This document shows positions 7,820 to 16,418 of a stretch of 54,641 nt of DNA, one piece after another. The position numbers and the translations under genes were made by a program. Below the pieces are notes generated by a model. It saw only the letters and a list, made by a program, of their open reading frames with translations. It was not told where the DNA came from and did no database searches. The DNA comes from CAYVTZ01 sp964454685 (GTDB lineage Bacteria; Bacillota; Clostridia; Christensenellales; Christensenellaceae): assembly GCA_964454685.1 (NCBI GenBank), contig CAYVTZ010000018.1, positions 1-54,641 on the forward strand. The letters are read 5' to 3'. Position 1 is the stretch's first letter. Each line of letters begins with the position of its first letter.

Positions 7820-8281
7820 TCACAGAGTAAGGCGCAAATAGACGGCGTCCGGGTGCGGATTGTGATAGTAAGGGTCGACCTCTTGAAAGCCGAGACGGCG
7901 ATAGAGCGCGAGCGCATTATGATAAGTTGAAAGGGTATCCAGCAGCATATACTGGTATCCGATTTGCTTTGCATCGCGGATCAGCTGTTGACAGAGCGCG
8001 AACCCGATTCCTGCACCGCGAAACTGCGGGCGGACATAAAGCCGCTTCATTTCGCAGGAGGCGGCATCAAAACGCCGCAACGCGACACAGCCGGCGGGAG
8101 ATTGCGCAGCCATCGCAAGATACAGCCGTCCATCCGGCAAGGCATATTTTTGGCCAATACAATCAAGCTCGCCCTGCATACTTCGGAGCGTGAGCGGCGA
8201 ACTTGACCATGCTGCATATTCCAAAAACAGTGTTTGAATGATGTTGATGCGATGATAAGCGGGAATCAGCTGTATTTCCAT
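7820..8281 (-). CDS. GNAT-family N-acetyltransferase
   Basis: A 153-aa GNAT enzyme, predicted to move an acetyl group from acetyl-CoA to an amine. The acetyl-CoA-binding motif A is clear at about residues 77-105 (EMKRLYVRPQFRGAGIGFALCQQLI, with R/Q-x-x-G-x-G/A as RGAGIG), followed by YQYMLLDTLSTYHNALALYRRLGF. The longer frame upstream belongs to the transporter gene in another frame, so ATG 8281 was taken. It follows the two SMR genes on the same strand by 5 nt and is probably co-transcribed with them. Substrate unknown. Confidence 0.88.
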   Translation of the reverse strand: MEIQLIPAYHRINIIQTLFLEYAAWSSSPLTLRSMQGELDCIGQKYALPDGRLYLAMAAQSPAGCVALRRFDAASCEMKRLYVRPQFRGAGIGFALCQQLIRDAKQIGYQYMLLDTLSTYHNALALYRRLGFQEVDPYYHNPHPDAVYLRLTL

Positions 8282-8286
8282 TGGTA

Positions 8287-8628
8287 TTAGAGGCAATAGA
8301 CGACGATGCCTGTTACGATTAAGATATTTCCGATGATTTTGCGCTTGGTAAATTTTTCTTTGAGAATGACACGGCTGAAGATCATAACCAGTACAAAGCC
8401 AACCGACTCCATTGCAGGGGCGAAGCGCATATCCATGCCCGAAAGAGCCCACACGGAAAACAGCATGGAGACAAGCAACAAGAGATACCCCAAAATGACA
8501 TTTTTATTGAGGTATTGTTTCAGAAAACCTTGATGCGCCTGATTGGCGCTGGTTTTCAGCAGTATTTGAGAGAAAGCTGCGATCGTCACACCGCAAAGCA
8601 TGATGACGACACTAGTCACGTTTAACAT
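8287..8628 (-). CDS. SMR/EamA-type small transporter subunit
   Basis: A 113-aa, four-helix membrane protein of the small multidrug resistance / short EamA type. Hydrophobic spans lie at about 5-25, 43-63, 68-90 and 95-113, with the basic KEKFTKRK loop before the last helix. Its start overlaps the partner gene by 17 nt (8612-8628), the arrangement of heterodimeric SMR pairs. Substrate is not inferable; export of a cationic drug, polyamine or lipid-linked compound are all possible. Confidence 0.8.
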   Translation of the reverse strand: MLNVTSVVIMLCGVTIAAFSQILLKTSANQAHQGFLKQYLNKNVILGYLLLLVSMLFSVWALSGMDMRFAPAMESVGFVLVMIFSRVILKEKFTKRKIIGNILIVTGIVVYCL

Positions 8629-8980
8629 CTGTATTCACCAGTATTGTTCCTGTAATGATGATTGCTGCACCGACGATATTACCGACGGTAATGGTTTCCT
8701 GCAAAAAAACGACGCTCCAGATCATCGACCAGATGATGGCAAGAGAGCGATTGGCGTACGCAATGTTGAGATCAAAGCGCTTGAGCGCCTGCTGCCAAAG
8801 CAGTGCATAGCACCCCAGTACGACGACGTCCAGAACCAGAAACAGGAAAAACATAGGCGAGAAAAATTCGTTGCCACGCGTTGCCAGCTTGCCAAACAAT
8901 GTGGAAAACGTATACACGATCACGATAAGTTGTAGGAATATGATACTGCGTATGCCTACTTTTTTGATGCCCTGTTCCAT
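8612..8980 (-). CDS. SMR/EamA-type small transporter subunit (partner)
   Basis: A 122-aa, four-helix membrane protein similar to the following gene, with FLQETITVGNIVGAAIIITGTILVN as a typical last helix pair. AAGGA lies at good spacing before ATG 8980, and a strong promoter is upstream. The two unequal half-size subunits probably assemble as a heterodimer. The GNAT gene completes the transcription unit. Confidence 0.8.
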   Translation of the reverse strand: MEQGIKKVGIRSIIFLQLIVIVYTFSTLFGKLATRGNEFFSPMFFLFLVLDVVVLGCYALLWQQALKRFDLNIAYANRSLAIIWSMIWSVVFLQETITVGNIVGAAIIITGTILVNTDVKRD

Positions 8981-9010
8981 GTTTTTTATCCTTTGCTGTT
9001 TGCTCTGTTT

Positions 9011-9039
9011 ATCCTAACGATTTTGAATGCATTTGTCAA
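9011..9039 (-). promoter_or_regulatory. Promoter of the SMR pair-GNAT operon
   Basis: On the minus strand TTGACA (9039-9034), 17-bp spacer, TAGGAT (9016-9011), followed by a ~30-nt leader with AAGGA before ATG 8980. Confidence 0.8.
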
Positions 9040-9072
9040 ATCAAAATTTTGCATAAAGCACAGAGCATGAAA

Positions 9073-9106
9073 ATGCCCTCAAACATCTCGCGATTTTTGA
9101 GGGCAT
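9073..9106 (-). terminator. Intrinsic terminator after the desulforedoxin-like gene
   Basis: ATGCCCTCAAA (9073-9083) and TTTGAGGGCAT (9096-9106) form a perfect 11-bp stem. On the minus strand TTTTC follows. It ends the gene at 9123-9452. Confidence 0.85.
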
Positions 9107-9122
9107 GCTTTGCCAAATGGGA

Positions 9123-9452
9123 TCAGTCAACGATTTCCATTGTTTTGCCGCAACACACAGGAATGGTGTTGCCTTTTTTGAGGGGGAGAATTTTGTTGCA
9201 TTCCTGACAGTAAACCTGACAATCTTCCAGCACCGCAACCGGCACATACCCACTCTGCGCTAGCTCCAACCCTTCAATATAAAAGGATGCGCTGCCTTCG
9301 CCCTTTGCGGGAATGTATTCCCCGATGGGGGTTAGCTTTTTCGCCGCATTATTGCAGTCGATGAGCAGCTTCCACAAGGTTTCCAGCTTTGCGGTTTCCT
9401 CGCCGGATTCGGGAGCAAATTCTACAATGTTCTTTTCAATATTGATTTTCAT
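9123..9452 (-). CDS. Small protein with desulforedoxin-like Cys4 metal site
   Basis: A 109-aa protein. The C-terminal 35 residues hold CQECNKILPLKKG...CCGKTME, matching the C-x2-C ... C-C-G pattern of desulforedoxin or desulfoferrodoxin N-domains, which bind one iron (or zinc) through four cysteines. The N-terminal ~75 residues (acidic, EFAPESGEETAKLETLW) are of a kind I do not recognise and lack the His-rich superoxide-reductase centre, so this is not a complete superoxide reductase. AAGGAGATATCGCC precedes the ATG. A role in redox or oxidative stress is only an inference. It is monocistronic with its own terminator. Confidence 0.7.
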   Translation of the reverse strand: MKINIEKNIVEFAPESGEETAKLETLWKLLIDCNNAAKKLTPIGEYIPAKGEGSASFYIEGLELAQSGYVPVAVLEDCQVYCQECNKILPLKKGNTIPVCCGKTMEIVD

Positions 9453-9564
9453 GGCGATATCTCCTTTGTTTTGAATAAATTTGCGATATTTGGTTTCATA
9501 TTACAAGTTTTTTTTTCACTGCGCTAACAATATTCACTCATTCTTTGAACAAAAATGACGCGAA

Positions 9565-10113
9565 TTATTCCGGAGGCGTTACTTTTTGCTGAATCCACTC
9601 CCAAAATGAATCGGCATCGCCCACTGTGAAGCCCTTGAGCTGCACGCGCACGATGGTATGATCGCGGAAAAAGAGATCATAGAACAGCGTGGAACGGGAG
9701 CACTTTTCAAGGTCGGCATAGGACAGCGAAAGAGTTTCGCCGGGGTCGATCTGCTCCATACTGTTTTCGTAAAACACCAGCATACGTTTCCATGTCAGCT
9801 TTTTTGGGATGTACGGTGCGCGCGGCGCCTCGGCAGGCTTTTGCGAACGCAGGCGAACCAAACGATAGACATAATAAATGCCGATGAGCAGCCCGATCGT
9901 GAAAAAAAGCGATTGCGCAGCGATGAATGAGAGGATCAGAATGGCGATTGCTACGCCCAGTCCGATCACCGGAATGATGCGCTTGCGCGCGTCTGCCTTG
10001 CCCGGTTGTGCCTCATGCACCGGCGTGGGCTTGGTGGGCTGATGGTGCAGCGCACCGGAATTTTCCACCGATATGATATATTCATTTTGAAAGTATATGG
10101 TTGTCTGCGTCAT
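9565..10113 (-). CDS. YcxB-like membrane protein
   Basis: A 182-aa protein with two adjacent transmembrane helices at about 47-85, separated by a short turn. A soluble C-terminal domain (LTWKRMLVFYENSMEQI ... LSYADLEKCSRSTLFYDLFF ... KGFTVGDADSFWEWIQQK) matches the YcxB-like family of unknown function. ATG 10113 has AAAGGA 7 nt upstream; a TTG two codons earlier is less likely. Monocistronic. Confidence 0.72.
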   Translation of the reverse strand: MTQTTIYFQNEYIISVENSGALHHQPTKPTPVHEAQPGKADARKRIIPVIGLGVAIAILILSFIAAQSLFFTIGLLIGIYYVYRLVRLRSQKPAEAPRAPYIPKKLTWKRMLVFYENSMEQIDPGETLSLSYADLEKCSRSTLFYDLFFRDHTIVRVQLKGFTVGDADSFWEWIQQKVTPPE

Positions 10114-10154
10114 GAACAATCCTTTCTGCGAATGATGAAAAAGATTTCACTTGT

Positions 10155-10183
10155 ATTGTACCCCAAACGTGGCAAAAGTGAAA
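10155..10183 (-). promoter_or_regulatory. Promoter of the YcxB-like gene
   Basis: Minus-strand TTTCAC (10183-10178), 17-bp spacer, TACAAT (10160-10155). Confidence 0.55.
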
Positions 10184-10275
10184 CAGATATTTTAAGCGGC
10201 AACGCGAATCTTTCGATGCAAAATGTGACCGTGACGCGCATGTTCGGCCGGAGGAAAGCGCACTGCAAGTATGCG

Positions 10276-10304
10276 TTGCAAAATATACCTGTATCGTGTA
10301 GAAT
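10276..10304 (+). promoter_or_regulatory. Promoter upstream of the GGDEF/EAL gene, leaderless spacing to a short ORF
   Basis: TTGCAA (10276-10281), 17-bp spacer, TAGAAT (10299-10304), then AATTCT and an ATG at 10311. The GTGTAGAAT core is identical to the promoter at 6581-6609. It is probably also the promoter for the large gene starting at 10480. Confidence 0.65.
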
Positions 10305-10310
10305 AATTCT

Positions 10311-10367
10311 ATGCCTGCCAAACAATTCAAAACTGACATTTTTACCTTGCATCGGAACAGGTTTTGA
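10311..10367 (+). CDS. Possible 18-aa leaderless leader peptide
   Basis: ATG at 10311, exactly 6 nt after a -10 box, opens MPAKQFKTDIFTLHRNRF then TGA. There is no Shine-Dalgarno and no homology. It may be a leader peptide for the GGDEF/EAL gene 110 nt downstream, or a chance ATG at the transcription start. Confidence 0.25.
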   Translation: MPAKQFKTDIFTLHRNRF

Positions 10368-10479
10368 ATTGTTTCAGAGCAAGCTTTTTTGTATGGCATC
10401 CTTGCGCGCGGCGTAACGTGGATCAAGCAAAACAGCGAAGATTTGGACTTCAAAATGGTACAGAAACGGAGGCAGACGT

Positions 10480-13400
10480 TTGGAACGCAGCAAAATTATG
10501 GAATTTGCCTTGCGGTCTTTGATGAAAGACACGCAAGATATGTTCTTTTTTAAAGATATCAATCTGGTTTATTTGAGCGCGTCGCAGTCTTTTTTGAGCT
10601 TGGTTGGGCTGAATAACCCTGAGGATATCGTAGGAAAAACGGATGCCGACTTATTTCGTGACCCTGAAATCGCAAAACGTTACACCGATGACGACAAGCG
10701 TCTGCTGGCAACGGGCAAACCGCTAAGCGGATATATTGAGCCGCTGGATATGGCAGACGGAACACGGGGATATTGCCAGACATCGAAATATCCTGTTTTT
10801 GACAATGAGGGAACGCTGATTGGCGTTTATGGTGTAGCGCGAGATATCACGCGGGAATATCGCGCAAAGCTGGACTACGAAAAAGAATTGAGCGCATTGT
10901 TTCAGCTGCCGGCGCATGCTTTGGCTGCGGCGTTGTTTGACGCGACGGCGTGGCGGCTGGTGGACATCAAGCTGAGCGACACAAGTCCGGCAAAGACGCT
11001 GAAATATCAGGATTTGCAGGCATTGATTCAAGATTCTGCTGAGAAGATAGAGGACAACGAGGAAGCGCAGGAATTTTATCGCTCCTGCTCCAAAGAGAGC
11101 ATTCGCTCCTTATATGATAATGGTAAGCGCCGGATGGTGTTGGAATATCGACGCATCTTTGGACAGGAGACGAGATGGGTACGCACGGAAATGCACTTTT
11201 TGATTGAGCCCATCAGCGGGCATCTGTGCGTGGTGTGGATTTTGCTGGATATTGACGGTAGAAAGCGGGCAGCGCACGAACTGATTCGCGCGGTGCAGCG
11301 CGATGCTCTGACCAATGTATATAACCGAGAGACCACGATGTCGCGCATTCAAGAGTTTTTGACGGGTGAAGGCGTTACGGGTACGCACATGCTGTTTATG
11401 ATCGACGTGGACAATTTCAAGATGGTGAATGACACGTTTGGGCATCAGACCGGTGACGAAGTGCTGGTGAAAATTGCGACTGCAATCCAGAAGATATTCC
11501 GGCAATCGGACATTGTAGGACGTGTAGGCGGCGATGAATTTTTTGCGCTGATGAAGGATGTGGCAACACCGCAAACTGCAATGAAGCGCGCTAAAGCGCT
11601 GGTGGAGGCGTTGCAGTATGTTTGTGCCGACGGGGAGCTGAAGGTGGAGCTTTCGGGAAGCGTTGGAATCAGTTGCTATGCGGGCGACGAGAAGCCTTTG
11701 GATCAGCTCTACCAAGAAGCGGACAACGCGCTGTATCGCGCAAAGCAGACGGGGAAAAACCGCTTTGCGTTTGCCAGCCAGATGCTGGATCATGTGAATA
11801 TGGAGCAGCAGGCAGAGCAGGACGCAGCGCGAGCCATTCATTTGCAGGTGCTGTTGGAGAACATGGATGGCACCATCATTCAGGCGGAGATCAAAGGCGG
11901 CGAAATAAAAATCGTATATGCCAGCCAAAGCCTGTTTACGGTATGGGGGTACGATCCCGCACAGGTGGGATCGCATGGCGAGAAATTCTGGAGCATTGTT
12001 TTGCCGGAGGAGGTGGAGCCGCTAAAATCCGCGATCTGCGCTGCGGCGCAAAGCAATATTGTGCTGCACTACGACTATCAAGTGTTTGGCGCGCAGGGGC
12101 AAAGGGAGTGGCAGCACATTTGTGCCAGCTGCCTGCCTGATCAGGGCGATGGCATTTGCCGCACCATCAACCTCATTACCAACATCACAAAGCAGAAACA
12201 GATCGAAAATGAGTTGCGCGAGAAGGATCAGATCATTGACTTTGCTATGCGCAATACGGACGTGAATCTTTGGCATTTTGACTTTGATAAAAAACGCTGC
12301 GATCTGACGTTGAGCTGTCAGAAGGCGCACGAAATGCCGGGCGTAGAATATTTAGACAATTTTCCGGAAAGTCTGTTTGAGATCGGATATGTGCGGGAGG
12401 ACAGCATCGATGTGCTGCGCAACGCATATGAAGAGTTGAGACTGACAGGTATCAGTGCAGAATTTGACGCATGGTATCGCAAAGCGGACGGCAGCGGCTG
12501 GTGGTGCGAACGGGATATGCTGACCGCTGTATTTGACTCGGATGGCAGAGTGGTCGGCGGCATTGGCATTGGCAAGAATGTAACGGTGGAAAAGGAAATG
12601 GAACAGAAGTTCCAGACATTTCAGGCGTATCGCAGACTGGCGCAAAGTAATACGCGCGCCTCCTATCGAATGAACATCACGACGGGATGGATGGGGGATG
12701 CCGTGACCAGCGAGCCGCAAATCGAGCAGGATTATGCGGTGAACAACATAGATGATTTTTACAACATTGCACGTACACAGATCATGGCGCAGGAGGATGT
12801 GGAGCGGTGCAATGCGGTGTTTGAACGTGACGCGCTTTTGCAGGCATTTGAGCGCGGGGAGACGCTGCGCAGTGTGGAATATCGATATCGTTCGTTAGAG
12901 GGACGCACCATTTGGCTACGCAGCACCATCGAAATGATGCGTAATCCGGTGACGGGGGATGTGGAGGCACTCTTCTACACCGAGGACATTGACCACGACA
13001 AAAACATGCGCCTTTTGGTTGATAAACTGTTGGACGACGACTATGAATTTTTAGGGTTAATCGATTTATCCTCCGAACAGATCATGGTGTTCGGGTACAG
13101 CACTGAGGTGAAGGACGGCGCACGGGATGGGGGAAACTATGACCAAGAGATGCATCGCGTTTTTCGTGAGTTGATTGCAGACGAATATTATGAAGAAGGG
13201 GTGCGCACCATGTCTACCGCGCACGTGATTGAGGAACTGAAAAACAAAGATTTTTACAGCTGCTCGTTCCCGGCAAAGGATTATGCGCACACGCATGCGG
13301 GACGCAAGCAATGGAAATTCAGCTATCTGGATGAAGCGAAATCCAAGATTTTGATGGTACGTACTGATATTACCAATCTGTACACCGCAGAGCGCGACGC

Positions 13401-14676
13401 GCTGACGGGGTTATACAACCGTGAGGCGTTTTACCGCAAAACGCGCGAGATTTTGGACGCGCATGCGGACATGCAGTTTGTACTGATCCGCTTTGACATC
13501 GATCGCTTCAAGGCATACAACGATGTGTGCGGAGTGCAATCCGGCGATCGTCTGCTTTCTCTGTTGGGAAGCTCGGTACGAGACAGTATTTGGCCGAAGT
13601 ATACGTTGTTTGGAAGGCTGGAAGCGGATCATTTTGTGGCGTTGATGCCTGCGGATTTCTTTGACGTCGATGAATGGATGGGGCGTCATGCCGAATGGAT
13701 GAAGGGGATTGCGACAGGGTATTTGTTGACCTCCAGCATGGGGATTTACAGGATTTCGGATCGATCCTTGAACATTGCGCTGATGTGCGACCGAGCGCTG
13801 CTGGCGCTGCGCACCGTAAAGGACAGCTACACCAATAAGGTTGCGTGGTATGATGAAGGCTTGCGTGTGCAGCTGATGAAGGAACAGTCTTTGATCGACG
13901 ACATGGAACTGGCATTGCACAATGGGCAGTTTCAAGTATATTTCCAGCCGCTGATCCATTACTCTGATCGCACAATCGTGGGGGCGGAGGCACTGGTGCG
14001 CTGGCTGCATCCCAAGCGGGGACTGATCCCGCCGGAAGAATTCATTCCTTTATTTGAAAAGAACGGGTTTATCCTGAAACTGGATTCCTTTGTTTGGGAG
14101 AAAAGCTGTCAGTGTCTGCGTCGCTGGCTCGATGAGCAGGGTGCGATTTCGCCGGTGCCTTTTTCCGTCAACATCTCGCGCTGCGATCTGTATGATCCGG
14201 AGCTGAGCAACCGTTTGTGCGGGTTGATGGAGAAATATCAACTACCGCTTTCTCTGCTGAAACTGGAAATCACGGAATCTGCCTATATGGAGGACCCCAA
14301 CCAACTGATCGAGGTGGTGGGGCAACTGCGCTCGATGGGCTTTGTGGTGGAAATGGACGATTTTGGAACGGGCTATTCCTCGCTGAACATGCTGAAGGAT
14401 GTTCCGGTGGATGTGCTAAAGCTGGATACGCGCTTTTTATCGGAAAGTGAGCATAATGACCGCGCGACAACCATACTATCCTCCATTATCAGCATGGCGA
14501 ATGATTTGGGATTGCTGGTGATTGCGGAAGGGGTGGAAACCAAGGCGCAGGCAGAGCTACTGAAAGATCTGGATTGCTATTTGATGCAAGGGTATTACTT
14601 TGGTTGCCCCATGCGGGAAGAAGAATTCGAGATGATTTTGCGCGCGAAGGGGAATTTCCCGCTTTCCCTGAACTGA
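10480..14676 (+). CDS. PAS-GGDEF-(PAS)n-degenerate GGDEF-EAL cyclic-di-GMP enzyme
   Basis: A 1398-aa soluble multidomain protein that should make and/or break cyclic di-GMP. A PAS domain occupies ~5-125. A first GGDEF domain (~273-410) has an intact GGDEF (~350-354) preceded five residues upstream by RQSD, a proper inhibitory I-site. Several PAS-like segments fill ~430-960. A second GGDEF domain starts ~972 (DALTGLYNRE) but its active site reads LEADHF (~1047). The EAL domain (~1145-1390) retains GAEALVRW, NIS, ITES, MDDFGTGYSS, KLD, AEGVE and the final QGYYFG, so phosphodiesterase activity is likely. There is no transmembrane segment. The start is TTG at 10480 with GGAGG 7 nt upstream. Confidence 0.92.
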   Translation: MERSKIMEFALRSLMKDTQDMFFFKDINLVYLSASQSFLSLVGLNNPEDIVGKTDADLFRDPEIAKRYTDDDKRLLATGKPLSGYIEPLDMADGTRGYCQTSKYPVFDNEGTLIGVYGVARDITREYRAKLDYEKELSALFQLPAHALAAALFDATAWRLVDIKLSDTSPAKTLKYQDLQALIQDSAEKIEDNEEAQEFYRSCSKESIRSLYDNGKRRMVLEYRRIFGQETRWVRTEMHFLIEPISGHLCVVWILLDIDGRKRAAHELIRAVQRDALTNVYNRETTMSRIQEFLTGEGVTGTHMLFMIDVDNFKMVNDTFGHQTGDEVLVKIATAIQKIFRQSDIVGRVGGDEFFALMKDVATPQTAMKRAKALVEALQYVCADGELKVELSGSVGISCYAGDEKPLDQLYQEADNALYRAKQTGKNRFAFASQMLDHVNMEQQAEQDAARAIHLQVLLENMDGTIIQAEIKGGEIKIVYASQSLFTVWGYDPAQVGSHGEKFWSIVLPEEVEPLKSAICAAAQSNIVLHYDYQVFGAQGQREWQHICASCLPDQGDGICRTINLITNITKQKQIENELREKDQIIDFAMRNTDVNLWHFDFDKKRCDLTLSCQKAHEMPGVEYLDNFPESLFEIGYVREDSIDVLRNAYEELRLTGISAEFDAWYRKADGSGWWCERDMLTAVFDSDGRVVGGIGIGKNVTVEKEMEQKFQTFQAYRRLAQSNTRASYRMNITTGWMGDAVTSEPQIEQDYAVNNIDDFYNIARTQIMAQEDVERCNAVFERDALLQAFERGETLRSVEYRYRSLEGRTIWLRSTIEMMRNPVTGDVEALFYTEDIDHDKNMRLLVDKLLDDDYEFLGLIDLSSEQIMVFGYSTEVKDGARDGGNYDQEMHRVFRELIADEYYEEGVRTMSTAHVIEELKNKDFYSCSFPAKDYAHTHAGRKQWKFSYLDEAKSKILMVRTDITNLYTAERDALTGLYNREAFYRKTREILDAHADMQFVLIRFDIDRFKAYNDVCGVQSGDRLLSLLGSSVRDSIWPKYTLFGRLEADHFVALMPADFFDVDEWMGRHAEWMKGIATGYLLTSSMGIYRISDRSLNIALMCDRALLALRTVKDSYTNKVAWYDEGLRVQLMKEQSLIDDMELALHNGQFQVYFQPLIHYSDRTIVGAEALVRWLHPKRGLIPPEEFIPLFEKNGFILKLDSFVWEKSCQCLRRWLDEQGAISPVPFSVNISRCDLYDPELSNRLCGLMEKYQLPLSLLKLEITESAYMEDPNQLIEVVGQLRSMGFVVEMDDFGTGYSSLNMLKDVPVDVLKLDTRFLSESEHNDRATTILSSIISMANDLGLLVIAEGVETKAQAELLKDLDCYLMQGYYFGCPMREEEFEMILRAKGNFPLSLN

Positions 14677-14740
14677 AACGACCACAGCGCGAAACTTTCC
14701 CTGTTCGCGCGTATGCAAGCGCCATATCGACTTCGAGTGC

Positions 14741-14769
14741 TTGACCATTAGACAAAAAAGACATACAAT
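14741..14769 (+). promoter_or_regulatory. Promoter of the sensor/response-regulator operon
   Basis: TTGACC (14741-14746), 17-bp spacer, TACAAT (14764-14769). The predicted start (~14776) is immediately followed by an intrinsic-terminator-like hairpin. Confidence 0.7.
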
Positions 14770-14780
14770 GGTGGCAACAT

Positions 14781-14818
14781 AAAGAACGGCGTTGCGTGCA
14801 ACGCGGAGTTCTTTTTAT
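14781..14818 (+). terminator. Intrinsic terminator or attenuator in the leader
   Basis: AAAGAAC (14781-14787) pairs with GTTCTTT (14808-14814). An inner GCGTTG/CAACGC stem (14789-14794 with 14799-14804) extends it, and TTTTTATAT follows. It can end the upstream GGDEF/EAL transcript, but it also lies just downstream of the promoter at 14741, so it would cap that transcript at ~40 nt unless bypassed. Confidence 0.75.
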
Positions 14819-14861
14819 ATCACATGCTTGTTTAGACAGCCAAGAGGCAGACGAGGAAAAA

Positions 14862-16415
14862 ATGTACCGTATTTTAATTGTAGATGATGAGCCGATTGTA
14901 CGTCGCGGCATCAAAAAAAGCTTAAACTGGAACGAATTTGATATTGAGATGGTTGCCGAGGCGGAGAACGGTGTAGAGGCTCTGGAGCAGGTGATGGAGA
15001 CACAGCCGGACATCATTTTGCTGGATATTTGTATGCCCAGAATGGACGGCTTGGAGTTTGCAGCCATCGTGCGCAAGCGATTTCCGCACATTCGCATCGT
15101 GATCATTACAGGATTTCATGACTTTGAATATGCGCGCAGCGCACTGCGTGCCGGGGTGGACGACTATATTTTAAAACCCATTACAAAAGAGGATGTGGCG
15201 CGCATCGTCACGCAGCAGTTGGAGCGGCTGAAAGAGCAGAGCGGGCTGGCGGAGACGACGGCAAAAAAAGAAAAGCAGCAGGCGACGGTGCTGAATGCGC
15301 TGCTGAAAAAGGAGCCGTGCGTAGACCTTTTGGGATTATGCGAATCGCTGCGCCTTGCGCCGGATGCGCCGATTTCACTGGCGTTGTTGCGTGGTAATGT
15401 GGTGCGTTGCGAGCTGTGGAAGGATGAGGGCATTGCTGATCTGGCAGAGTTTGCGCTGCTGAACATTGCGGCGGAAACGATGGAGGTGTGCGGCGCCGGC
15501 GTGGCGTTTGAAACCTACAAAAGCGAGGTTGCTCTGTTGCTGACCTGCCGCAGAGAGGAGATTGCGGGCGCGCTGGATGCGATCGCGCGCAATATCATAG
15601 ACTTTATTGAGATATCTGTGGAGTTTGGCGTTTCGGACGCGGGGATGCTTTCGGACTTAAAAACTTTGCGCATGCAGGCATTGGAGGCATTGGGCAGCAA
15701 ATTTGTGTTCTCTGATCAGAGTGTTTACTACTATCGGGATGTTGCGGGGCGCGACCAAAACGAGATACACTACCCCGTAGCGGTGGAGGCAGAGCTGTTG
15801 GAAAAAGTGTTTTCGGCAGACGAGGAAACAAGCGGGAAGTTGATCGACGCCTTTTTCGATCATATCCTGCATTCGTTGCCGGATGCGCAAAAATGCAGGA
15901 ATGCGCTGTTAAGATTGATGGTGAAGCTTTCGCAAACCGTGGATGCGCTCAATGGGCGATCCATCGGGGAGAGCGAATATGACAATTTTGATCCCATTGA
16001 GCGCGTGCGTGAGTTTGAGACGATGGACGCGGCACGGGAATGGCTGAAACGTTTTTATGCGGAGGCATATCATTTTACCAAAAATGTCAAATCGCGCAGC
16101 GGGCAGCTTTTTATGCAGATCAATCAATATATTGAAAAAAACTATGCAAACAGCGATTTGAATTTAAAAAAGTGCAGCGACGACCTTTTTTTAAGCTCCA
16201 GCTATATCAGCTTGATTTTAAAGAAGGAATCGCGCAGAACTTTTGTCGATTATCTGAACGAATACCGGATTGAGCGCGCGGCGGAACTGTTGAAGCATCC
16301 GGAAAGCAAGATTTATGAAGTGGCAACGCAGTCCGGATTTACGCATCCCACGTATTTTAGCTCGGTATTCAAAAAAATAAAGGGCGTATCACCCAAGCAA
16401 TTTAAAGAAGGATAA
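14862..16415 (+). CDS. YesN-type response regulator with AraC DNA-binding domain
   Basis: A 517-aa transcription regulator. The receiver domain (1-~120) has DDE near the N-terminus, the phosphoacceptor Asp in LLDICMPRMDG (~54), the TGF switch residue and DYILKPI. A central ~280-residue linker is typical of YesN proteins. The C-terminal AraC domain (~415-517) carries two HTH motifs (LKKCSDDLFLSSSYISLILK; IYEVATQSGFTHPTYFSSVFKK, then GVSPKQF). ATG 14862 is preceded by GAGG and begins MYRILIVDDE. It is followed 3 nt later by its kinase. It most likely activates the sugar ABC operon at 19570. Confidence 0.93.
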   Translation: MYRILIVDDEPIVRRGIKKSLNWNEFDIEMVAEAENGVEALEQVMETQPDIILLDICMPRMDGLEFAAIVRKRFPHIRIVIITGFHDFEYARSALRAGVDDYILKPITKEDVARIVTQQLERLKEQSGLAETTAKKEKQQATVLNALLKKEPCVDLLGLCESLRLAPDAPISLALLRGNVVRCELWKDEGIADLAEFALLNIAAETMEVCGAGVAFETYKSEVALLLTCRREEIAGALDAIARNIIDFIEISVEFGVSDAGMLSDLKTLRMQALEALGSKFVFSDQSVYYYRDVAGRDQNEIHYPVAVEAELLEKVFSADEETSGKLIDAFFDHILHSLPDAQKCRNALLRLMVKLSQTVDALNGRSIGESEYDNFDPIERVREFETMDAAREWLKRFYAEAYHFTKNVKSRSGQLFMQINQYIEKNYANSDLNLKKCSDDLFLSSSYISLILKKESRRTFVDYLNEYRIERAAELLKHPESKIYEVATQSGFTHPTYFSSVFKKIKGVSPKQFKEG

Positions 16416-16418
16416 GCG

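Noticed and set aside
11110..11976. 288-aa minus-strand ORF inside the GGDEF/EAL gene
   Set aside because: No start signal or homology; the plus-strand frame has clear GGDEF motifs across the same region.
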